A stretch of DNA of 64,000 nt from Certhia americana (Eukaryota > Chordata > Aves > Passeriformes > Certhiidae): assembly GCA_018697195.1 (NCBI GenBank), contig CM031878.1, forward strand, positions 68,274,080-68,338,079, given 5' to 3'. The translations under genes and the position numbers were made by a program. Shown here piece by piece: positions 26,801-38,900 of this stretch. Each line of letters begins with the position of its first letter. Within the stretch, counting starts at the first letter, position 1. The notes under the pieces are model-generated. The model was not told where the DNA came from. It did not search any database and saw only the letters and a program-made list of their open reading frames with translations.

Positions 26801-29800
26801 TACCCCTGTTGTAGAGGTGTCAGAGGTAACACACTCCTTTTTTATCCTGGTTTCCTGACTCTGGCTGTGGATTCACAAGTACTCTTTGTTAGACACCAGA
26901 CAAATGTGTAAAATAACAAGAAAGTGACATTGATATCAAACGCCTAAGGAATGTGTGAGTCTTCAGTGATTAAGAAAATGAAAAAAATTAAGAATCTCAA
27001 GTGGATACAGGTAGACTAGAGCGTAGTAAGGTGGTCTGGAAAATTGTGAGCATGTCATTTGTTTGCTTATACAAGCAAACATATATACATTCACGGGTTG
27101 ATACAGCTCTGTTTTCCCCCAGCACTCTATAAAATTTATAGCAAGCTTCCATTTTGTGCATATTTGCTGTTTGATTTTTGACTTCTAGTGTGTGTGCTCC
27201 TTTTTCTATCAAACTCCATTATCTTTCTAATTTGAATCTTGCTTTCCACTGTCTTTTGAGAGTTTTATTTTTCCCCAACAGACAGAATTTGAACAGCTAC
27301 CCTGTGTTTATATGTTAAGCTTTAACTTTTAGGTTTAGTTTTGCAAACCCTATCTATAACTGTAGTTAGAGCAAGTTTTTTGCCGTCTTCACTTATAGCT
27401 CAGAGGAAACAAACAACAGGGAAATAGTGAAACATCTTTTGTTCCTGGGCAAAATTTTGACAAAAAAAAAGAGCTTCTTGTATTGCAGATTTAGTCAGTC
27501 TGGGCCTTCAGATAACTTAGAGGATGCATTTCTTCATGAAGGAAGCCCAGAGAATTAAAAACTTTGTTTTGGTGCCAATGATGGAAAAAGACACAGAATT
27601 ATGGCTTGTGTAATCAGAGTGCTGAAATGCAAGAAAACCTGATGATTTTGTACATGCAAAATTTCTAAAAGTGCCTGCCACAGAGTTCTGAAAACTGTCT
27701 AGAGTTTTTTAGGATTTAAAATAATTTAGCCATATTCACATATGGCATTGTATCTTAAACCATTATGATTTTACCACAGACATTTGACAGGAATAAATTG
27801 ATAGATTTTAGTATCTCGCTACATAGATTAATGATTTCATCTGATGCCAGTCTTTTGTACACAGTAGGCAGAAGAATCCTGATAGTGAAGTTGAGTGCTT
27901 GGAGCTTTTATTTTAATTTAAGTGTTTTTTTCTTTTTTTCATGCTGTTTCTTTCTAAGGCAAAAGCCAAAAAGAAAAAGAAACAAAAGGCTGGAGAACAT
28001 GATGATGCAGTACCTCCAGAGGACAAGTTAATGCCAGAGTTGGTAAGTTTTTCATATCTCCATTACTTTATAGGCAGGGCATTGTGCCTGACACTTTCTT
28101 TCATTATAGAGAAAGAAATAACATGGCAAAAATGAACTCAACATGTATTTAATCAATGGCTTTCTCCTAGGTGATATCTGTACCTTTTATTTCCTCCTCC
28201 CTTTGTGGGCATCACTGCTCTTCCCAGGTGCTCTGGGCAAAGATCTCATCTCACCCATGAGATGAGTGAGTCATCTCAAATGGCAAAGTCACCCAAAAGT
28301 CACTGCTCCAAGAGTGATGTTTCTGACCTTAAATCTCAGCTTTGTAAAATCCGTAAATCCATCCCTTTGCAGGAGTGCTCTTTGTTATTACTTTGTAATG
28401 TAACCTTGAAACACTTTTTTTTTTTTTTTTTTTTTTTTTAAATAATTGTCACACGGAGTGATGGAGATTGATGCAAAGTTAACCAAAACAACAGCAGAAC
28501 ACTTTTTGGTCTCTTGTAATGTGCTGGCATCCCATTTTCTTTTTTGATCTACTTATCTGGCCATGTGAATATTCCCCACCCAGGTGAATTCCTGTAACTG
28601 ATTAATTCTTGAGTATGTAATTTACTTTACATTATTTTGCTGGTGATTACTGAGTATGGCCCTTCCTGTAACAACAGAAAAATGTCAATAATACTTAATT
28701 TCCTTCTAGGATAAAGATGGAAAACCAGTATTGCTGAAGCCTGAAGAAAAACCAAAGGTTAGAAAACTGACAATATTATAGGAGTGTGACTAGATACCCT
28801 GTTTTCTCCCTCTCTGTCGTCACTTCTCTGTGTGCCACAATGTAAGTCTCTTGGTCTGCTTGGGTATTTTACTTCCTTGCAGAAAACCTGCTGGTCAGAA
28901 GAGTCAAGTGGAAATTAGTTTTATTGAAATTCACTTCTCTGTGAATGAAGAGCTCATATAAGGGAAGTGTTTAGAGAGTTCAAGACAGGAGAGTAACAAA
29001 AATTATTGCTGACTCAAAGAAAGGCTGTGTGGGGAGTTAGTGTAAAGTATTCTATAGAGGTTTGTTGGAAATGTTAAGGATAGAGAGAGCTGAAGCAGGA
29101 AAATCTTTTGTTTTCTTGACAGTTTCCTCTTGCTAGTGATCATATATAAAGAAATTTGACTGGAAAGAAGGAAAAAAAAGCTGCTGTGGACATTTTCCTA
29201 ATCAAAAAGAACAACCTGGACTTTGCAAAGTGTATCCATCATGGACTAGAAAGTGCAAGAGAGGATTAAAATACTGAAAGAGACAGTTGCAAATACTAAT
29301 TTAAAAGGCACAGGAAGAAAGCAAAGGAACTGTGCACTGAAGAAACTCAGGAAATACTTTGACAACACTTTGGAAATACTCTGAGCTGAGGAGTGCTGCC
29401 AAAAATTGGAAAAGCATAGGAAATCTCTGCTCTCCTGAAACAAGTATGAAGGTCAGGACCAGTTTGAGTGCCCTCTGGGCAGAAATCTGAAGTCATTCAT
29501 ATTTTTCAGGGTTAAAGTGTGGAGAGAAGGAATGCAAAGTGCTGGAAAAAAGACTTTGGTCTCTAAAAATTTTTATGTCAGGTCTCACATGTGTGATTGT
29601 CTTGAGTGGTGAATGTTTGAGAGCTGCACAAAAGGGAACTCCTGCCAGGCCTGTCATGAGGAGGAAAAGGGAAGAACTCTGTTCTGGGAGAGCTAGGCCC
29701 TGCTACGAGGAGATAACCCTGTGGGACCACCACTTACATTTATATCAGTGAAACCAAAGTCAGCAAAACACAAAAAGCTGTGTTAATAGCTGGAAACCAT

Positions 29801-32800
29801 CAGCCACTTGCTGTTCTTCCATGATTTCTGGTGAAAGCAAAGTCCTTCCTTCAAGATTTCTGCTAGTGTTTCAGGCCTCCACTCTGCACATGCAGTTGCA
29901 TCATTCTTAGTGAATAAAAGTTACTGCTTAAATGCCTTTTCTTATTTCGTGCCTGAAGCAGGATTTCAGGCATTATAAAAAGTGCGGCCTTATGTGTTGA
30001 GAGATTTCATAAAGAATTAGAGGAAGGGAATGAGGGAGGGATTTCTCTCAGAAGTGTCATTTTATGCGTTATGAGTCTGTCCCTGAGCTGTTGAGTGCAG
30101 CAGGTGAATGGCCATCACTGCTAGCAAAGATTTGAATATTCAGGTTTGAACAGTAATTTACAGGATCCCAGAAGTTTCAGCTATCTAGATGTAGGATATA
30201 TGGATTGCAGACACCTAGTTCACGTAATGTCAGTCGATTGTAATATATCACACACAGCAGGAAACTAAAATTGCATTTTTATTCACCAAAACACACACAG
30301 CGAAAACCACTGAGTGTCAGCAGTCAGTGGATAGGCTTAAGGGAACTTTCAGGGAACTCTAGTTCTGCTAGTAAACATTAGCATTTTCGTCCTAATTAAT
30401 AGTATCTTCCTTTTCAGTAGCCCTGTCTTGAGCATTATATATCTGGTTCCCTATATTATATTATATTATATGTACAGTTCTCTACATTATATTGACTTAT
30501 GATAACAAAAACATACTCAGAAGTGTGTTTTTCATAATTTTATGCACTGCAGAATTCTGTTTTGTTGCACATAATTGTGAAACGTTATTTCAGTGCAAGC
30601 TACAGACGTTTTCCTGCTTTATGAGCAGCTGAAATACAGTTCTTGAAAAAGTAAATTAAAAAGCGGCAGTGAGTCACCTGTGCCACGTGTCTTTTTAGGG
30701 GGGGATTTTGGGGGGCAGTTTCGTGGGGTTTTTTTGTTTTGTTTTGGGGGTTTTTTAGGGTTTGGGGGGTTTTTTTGTTTTCTAGGAGGTTTTTTTGCAG
30801 CCTTTGAGAGAATCTAGTCTTGTTGGTGAATGCTAAAAGGACTTTGCCTGTCCTGTGCAGCCTGCAGTGCAATCCAAAAAAACCAAAGCCCTGCAAAATA
30901 TCCAATGTCTTTCTGGTTCACTGGAGAAGCTGACACAGACAGTTTGCTAAGACCGTGTAGCACTACTGTTCTTTCAAAAAAAAACCATTTTCTTCTCTTT
31001 CTGTTTTACCCTTCCCATTGCCTTTAGTGGATCATGCAATATTGGCACTCGGCTCTTCAGTGAACATCTTCTGCCTTTAAATTTAGACTTTTCTTTCTTC
31101 TTTAGTACTGTATTTAGAAAAAAAAAAAAAAAAAAAGCAGCTATTTAATGGGCACATTTTGTTGGTGTTTTTTAAGTGTTTTCACTAAAATACAGTATAA
31201 ATTGTTCTGTTTCAGAAGCCATCAGGTTCTGTGTCTGGAAAAGCCACTGATGTTAAAGTGGTCCCTCGTGCCACAGCTTGCACTGTGCAGTCTGCAGCTC
31301 CCACTCCTTCAGTAAGTAGTGGAGCCCCTTCAGCTGGAGCTGAAGCAAAACTCAATGTTTCATTTATGATACGGTAGAGCATGTTGTCAGGATGTTCATT
31401 TCAGTACTGCGTGTTCTTCCTCCGTAGTGATAACCCACAAAGGCTGAGTGATTAAGGAAAAAAAAGCCAAAAAACCAAGTGAAGCACAAACTGAATGGTC
31501 AGTGACCTTCCTCATAGAGGAAGCCAAACTGATAGTTATTACTGCCCTAAAGGATGCTGTTTGTGAACCTAATAGGGACTGCAGGGAAACACAAAACCAG
31601 GTTTCTTCAAACTAAAAACTGTTTTTTCCTGTATAAACACCCATGCAGGTTGGTGCTGTGTCAGATGAAGCACTGGAAGCCTTGTCCAGTAGCCTAGGAA
31701 AGAGGGAGCCTGATCCAGATGAGAAAAAGCCTGCTGTGGACAAAGTTAAGGTAGAGAAAAAAATCAGTCATCAAAAAATAGACTGTTGATATAATTACCT
31801 TCAGCATTACTCCATTTTCTCAGGTCACAAACAAAGCAGATGTTTTGTTTTCACTTTTTTTACAAACAAGGTGTACTGTTGAAACTAGCTCTGTTCTGCT
31901 TAGGGAGTACTGGTAGGATTTCAACACTTTCCTAATAATTCTGACTATTGGAGTGCAGCAGTTTCAGTTTCTGAAAACTGTTGTGTCCTTCTGCTGAACT
32001 GAAGCAGAATTAAGATGTATATCAGTGGTAACACACAGTATGGTCATTTTTTCTGAAGGAACCAAATTTATGGTGAGGGGTTTAAATTAGTAATTAAGCA
32101 CAAAACTTTTGGGGCTTATTTATTTAAATAGGGAGCCATAAGTATGTCACTGAAATCCTGTCCTAGGGAATGCTGTTCATAGGCACAATCTGAATGCCCC
32201 CATGTGCTACCCTAACAGATGCAATTGTCTGGAGTCAGAAACCAGAAACTGGAATCAGGAACCAGCCCTTCTGGTGGCTGGAATTCTGTCAGGCAAAAGT
32301 TCCCAAAATTGGCTTTAGTTTCTTTTCTTAGTTGTCATTTTCCCAGCATTAATTGTATGGGGGTAATAATTTTTGAAGCGGGCCACTGATTTCTCTTTTC
32401 AGCCTTCCTTTGCATGCAGCCCAGACAGCTGGTGAGTACATTTCCAAAAATATCAAGAATTAAGACTCAGAAGTAATTTTGATTTTGGTCCAACCTTGTC
32501 TATTCACTTACTTCTGCTAGCTTCACTGAAATAGGTAGAGCCACTTCTGATACACAGAGGAAGGAACAGGCAGGGGAATTAAGGCTTTCTCAAAAGAAAA
32601 TCCTTTCTTTTAATTTTCATGAGATTTGTATCTGGTGGTTGGATTGAATGAGAAAGACCAATTTGAATCAGAAGACTGAAGGTTAGAAGCTTGCTCATGT
32701 GCATTTCTGTGGGTAGCTGTTTTTCTTACTATGATTCCTATTTTGTCTTCACAGGAGAAAACCAAAAAGGAACAGCACAAAAAACTGGGTGAAGAAGAAG

Positions 32801-35800
32801 ATACCATTCCTCCAGAGTACAGATTCACAGAAGCCAAAGTAATTTATTAAATGTCCTTACTTCCCTTTCATTTCTCAGAACGCATGGATGAAACTTGCAT
32901 TTTGAAACACTGATGTTTTGGTTCAGCCATTTTTATAATATTTAGAAATTCTGGTTTGTAGTTCCCACAAATACCTGTCATCTATCATTGAATGCCTGTA
33001 TAGGCATAGAAGTGGTTTAGATGCAGATACCTGCAGATTAATAATTCTGTCTGAGATTAGTCCACCAGAGTCTTTCAGTAGCTTCTGGTATTTTAGAAAT
33101 AAAATACTCAAATGCTCCCAGAGTGCTTGTATTGCATGGCTGTTTAAGGTTTAATGCAAGGGATTTTTTTCTTTATAGGATAAAGATGGAAAACCACTTC
33201 TATCAAAACCAGAAGAGAAGTCCCAGGTAAAAAAAGTGATGATTTTGAATAACTGCTTCATTTATTACTTACTTACCAAATGTCAGCAGGGTTACCCAGT
33301 GTTCAGTTTAAAAATGGGCAATGTTACCTTCTGACTTTTTAAGACATGAAGAGACTTACAGTCTTTTTTTTTTTCCTTTCCAATGGAGCCTATGAGTGAA
33401 AATGAACTTTTAGAGGGTTTGACAGAAGGATTTTCCTGTTCTCCATCACCACCTGCACCATTACCTACATCAGCTGTACCAAAAGTGAGTATATTAGATT
33501 TCTGCAATCTGGTTTTATTTTCAAGTTGTTTGAATAATCATGACATTTTTTATGTTTCCTTCATATAAAGTTCCTTAAATGAAATCCAGTAACTAAAACT
33601 TCAAAATATTTTTTGCAGTAAGTTAATAGAAGAGCAGGACTTTAAAAAATGAACAAAAAACTGTGACCTATCTTTTTACCAGTTGCTTGCTATCTTTTTA
33701 CTGTAGTGCTTTGCAGATGGGGATTTTAAGTGGGTTTTTTTGGAACATGAGATGGCTTGGGGAAGTCTTAGTTCTTTTGGAGTCATGTTAAACCTGTTTA
33801 AACTTCAGCTGTGGCAAAGTTGAACCCAGTTGTTGAAATAGAAGAACAGACTGAGATGATGAACCGTTGCACAGGGATGGGTATTTCAATCTGAAATAAG
33901 CAAAGATCCTCAGGAAAATGAAATCCTAGAAATCAATTGTGTGGGTGCTGTGTTTTGGATGCTATTTTGGGTCTGATGAGTGTTTTCCTCTGGGTCCTCT
34001 GTATGCCTTATTGTTCCAGAAGGCCAAGGATGGTGCCAAGCCTGCAAGTTCCTTGGATGTGATCTCTGCTGCTACGGTTTCCTCAGTGCATTTAGCAGCT
34101 CCTGCACCTGCTACCTCAGTAAGAAACCTCTTCTGTGGGTCCTTACCCCAAAACAAGGGGCTGAGTAATGAGGAGGGGCAGCAGTGTGATTCAGACAGTG
34201 TGAGCAGTGTGGATTGTTGCAGAATTTAATAATTTATTACTAAAAATGGCTTTTGCACAGAAGAAAAATGTTCCCCTGGGGGGAAAGAATAAAAGAAAAA
34301 AAAAAAAAAAAAAAGAAGAATTAAAAAAGAATGAGTAGACACTTCATTTTCAACTGAGTTCTACAGACAGCAGCATGACCACCTTTGAATATGAGGGGAA
34401 CTTTCCTTCCTGGTGTTCATTGTAATGTTGCTCTCACATTTTGATCCATGCAGGGGGATCTTCACCTGGTGCTCCCAGCCTGGCTTGAAAAGAGAATAAA
34501 AAGCTCTTCCTGCCTGTGTTGGCTTTAAGGGCTTTTTTTCTATCCAGATTCTGGATAAAATTGCAAGATGAATGGTAATTCATTTTGTTCAAAAAACAAT
34601 AATTGCTAAACAATTGCAAATCATTTCATAGATCTGTTCTCATTACAGCAGTTAGGTTTATTTATAAAAAAAAGAAAACCATACAAGTAAATTCCATAAG
34701 CCCTTCTTGAAATTATATTTTCTGCAGGTCAGAAATATTCTGTATTTCTCACAGTGTATTATGCTACACTGCAAGTTCAAAGTTCACTCCGGTTCTGCAG
34801 TTCATTAGCCAGTACTGATAGTGGATTGATGAATTACATCATTCTTGCAGCAGATGTGCATTCGCACATTCACAAATGTGTTTCTGCTTTTTTTAGGGAG
34901 GAAAAGAGATGGATGAAGCCTTGGACCTCCTCTCTGATTCCCTGGGACAGAGGGAACCTGACCCTGATGAAAACAAGCCAGTTGTGGATAAAGTGAAGGT
35001 AACAAAAGACATTCTGGAACTTGAGCAGTCTGGGGAGAGGGAGGGGTGGGAGGGAATAAAACAAAAAGCCCTTCCAAAACCCCCAAAATCTTCAATGCTC
35101 ACAGGAGTATATGGCATTGGGATTTTAGATGTTGTAAGAGTAAGCTTATTGGAGAAGAAAATCCATGCTCTTACATATAGGTTTATCAACCACTTTTCAG
35201 TCTTCTGGATTACATGTGTATTCTGTGAAAAATTATGATTTGGTTAATATACTTTAGCCACTTAGAGGCAAGTGTTGAAATGTTAAGGGAGATTTGAAAT
35301 AATTTTAGTTCAGTGCCTTTCATTGACATTATTCTCATAATTTTTTCAGGTGTCTGCTCGGGCCTCTAAAACTGATTTTCTGCCCCCCTTTCTGTCTTGA
35401 CTTTTATAACCTCAAGTATCAAGTTCACTTAATCAGGCACATTTTTAAACTTCCATGTTTCTGCTGGTTTTGTCTTCATTTAATGTTTCATAAAATCCTA
35501 TAAAGGCCCTTCTGCTAACAAGAAAAGAAATTTCTGCATAATAATAGTAATAGTAGTAATAAATTAGCTAAGGTAAAGTACATTACTGGGGAAAAACAGA
35601 CTCATCTTATGCTGCCTATCAATAAGTTTAGGCTGGAATCTTAGCTGGAGAAAAAAGAAAAAAAGAGAGTTCCCTAAAATGCCTGCATTAAGAAAGACAA
35701 AAATGTTCTTTAGCAGTATCCTTAAAAACCTCCTTGTGGTGTTCTGTGTTGCATGTTCCTGGTATGCTGCCAAAAATCAGAGCAGCATAAGTTGAAAAAT

Positions 35801-35860
35801 AAATGTAGTTTTTAAAACTTTAGGTGTGAAACATGCTTCATAGTGAAGTGAATATATGGG

Positions 35861-35908
<48 letters not shown>

Positions 35909-38900
35909 CTTAGTAGTTTTTTAAAATTCTAAGTGAAAAAGGTTACCTGTCCTAAGTCTGATATGCCCTTTGACTTGTTCATTGCCAGTATTTCTAACAT
36001 GTATATTATAGTTGTGAAATAATTAAATACTTTCAGGAAAAGGCTAAATCTGAAAACAGAGACAAACTTGGGGAGAGAGTTGAAACAATTCCAGCTGACT
36101 ATCGAAAACTTCTGGAGTCAGGTGAGCAGGTAAGGAAAAACTCCCTAGTTTTTATTTGCAACAGTGGGCATTTGAGTCTGTTTGAGCCAGTCTGTTTTCT
36201 TTGGAATTACAAGTTGAGTAAGTGAGTGTACTGTATTTTTATATTAGGGTAAGACATGGAAGTATCCTTCAGTGAGAGTAGCTCTATCCTTGCATGCTTT
36301 TAAGTCATAAAGCAAAAGGGGGGGGGGAGGGGGCGGGGGAGGGAAGAAGTCTTGCTCTTGTTTTGTTTTTTGGGTTTTTTTTTTTCAACTGGGCAGTGTG
36401 AACAAATAAATAACTTTGAATTACTAAAGAAATCCATCTAGAATGGTGCAGGTTCATTGGTAATCTGTGAACACTCAGTAGTGTCGTATGTAAATACTTG
36501 TTTTTTAAAACTAATCTGTCCACTTCAAAATAAGGATCTGCTTTTTTTTCTTTTCAAGAGTAAACCAGCAAAGCCAACAGGAAAGGATGATGTGAAACAC
36601 AAAGGAAAGAAGGTAATGTTTGTGATGGGGTTTATTGAGGGGTTTTTTTTTTAATATATTCATGATATTTATTCTGTTGTTTTTTCATCCTGTGGGATCT
36701 GATTTTGTTTCAAAGTTGTGTCACTATAGGCTTAAGGGGTGATTCGTTAATAATAATGATAATAAATAATAATGCATATTAATGCAGGAGGTAATAGAAA
36801 CAGTAAAGCTTTTGTGAGGAGTAACTCTTCACAATGAATGCAGTTTTTATGTACAACTGCATTATGAATGTTCAGGAAGTCATGCCTCTTGGGAATCTCA
36901 AATAGATGTCTCTGACATATGTGTTGAGTTCAGATGTGTTTTTCTTTAAGAAAAGGGATGATTAATTAAAGCAGACATAAATTCCTAAACTATTAATTTG
37001 ACTGTGGGAAGCTGGGTTGCACAATTTGTAACCCCAGATTAAAATTATTGCAGAAACCTACAGATGACAATGCAGCTATTGATGCCTTATCAGGTGACTT
37101 TGATACTTGTGCAAAGGCTCCTGCTACACCCCAGCACTCAAAGGTAGGACATTTTCTGCTAACGACTTTCAAAATAAACAGCTTTTCACGCCTTACTTTT
37201 CTTTGCAGTAGCTTATTTTAGGTTTACAGGAAGCCTGTCCAGATGCAAAGATTTTTGTCTCACTTCTTCAGTGGATTAAATTTTTTAAAATTTTGCTGTG
37301 TACTAAATATTTGGAAGGTTTGTGATAATTTAGAGTCTTTTAGAATGCTTGGAGAAGTAAGTTTAGTAGAGAAATGTGGCAATGGTTTTTAAGAGTGTCC
37401 AAAAAGTGCAGAGAGGCAGAGAGACCTTTGCTTAGTAATAGCAGGCACTGTGTAGCAATAGGTGTTGCTATTGCTATTGCTATTGCTGAGCTGAGACACA
37501 GTTCAAGAGGGTTTTGTAGAGAGAAAAACGGAGCAGCAGAGACTTTCAGATGTGTTAGGGAAAACAGGAGAGTTGACAAGAAGTATGGACTGAATTTGAG
37601 AAATTTGATCCTGCAATTGAGAAAAGGAACAGCAGCTTTGAAACTGATGTTCAAAATCAGCTGTATTCCTAGGAGGAAAGAGCTGTTTCCAAACCTTTCT
37701 GGCCACTGCAGTGCTTCCCCCAGGGGCTTCCCTCAGCACAGAATCCTCAGGCAGCTGAAGACAGGACCTCTGGTGTTTCAAGTGCTGCTTCATCTGCTTG
37801 TGAAATCCAGGGCTAAATCTGCTGCTGCAGCATTATTGCTTAGTAGTAAACACAAAATCTGCCCATCTCTGCCAGGCTTTTCTGATGCAGTCTCCTGTCA
37901 GCACGGCCTGTGTTGCTGCCAAGCCATTAAAAAGATTGTGTTTGGCAGATATCAAAGCAGGTATCAGCCACTAGTGCTCTATTCTCCTTGTAACTGTAAT
38001 AATTATTTTTCTTTTGAGTGTAGGACAAAAGTGGAAAGGAAGCTACGACCACTGAACCAAGCTCAAAGGACAAAGGAAAGCCCAGAGAGCCTAAAAAGGT
38101 ACAAACACATTTATTATAGTATGGACAGTGATGCAAGAGGGATCTGCTGTTTTGTATTACAGGGATGTTATTTTGGGGGGGAGTTTTACATCAGTAGGTT
38201 GAATTTTATCCATTTTTGTAGACATGCACATAGGAGAAAGGCCCCTCTCTATTTCAAGGGAAATTGGCAATAAACAGGGGCAAAAAAATACATATCTTTC
38301 AGACAGAGTGTGGTCTTCTGAGGGGGGAGCCTAGTGCGTGCTCCACAGGCTTCTCCTTCCCGGATTTGTTGATCTAAGAGTCCCACTTTGCATGGCTATA
38401 GCTGTGTTGGCAGACACCAAGAGAAGCAGGATCCCCACTGCTTCTCTCATTTCTTGACAGTTTTGAGTAACAGCATCCCAAAAAAAAAAGATTAAAAAGT
38501 ACTCCTAAAACTACAGCCAGGTTCCCAAGTTATTAGCATAATTTTTTTTTAAATGAATGAAGATCTACATACTTTCATAAATAAGTATGAATGAACGTGG
38601 TGAGGAAAGGCAGGCAGCTGTTTCTATATTCAGAAAAAAAGGGGGAAAAAAAAGGAGGGGAGAAGGGGAAGATGAAAAGGGTTGCTTGGCTTTTTTTTAT
38701 CCAGAAGCATGGAAAATTGATTCACGTCAGAGTGAAGCTTGTTCCATCATGTTGTTCTCACAGAGGATATTTGCTGCAGATGCCTGAATCAGATGATTAC
38801 ATCTCTGGAAATTTCATGTCAGTGATAGGGTTTCTGGATGTTGTTACTGTTAAATCACCACAGGTGCCTTTTGTGTGACTGAAGAACTGACTTGGCAGTT

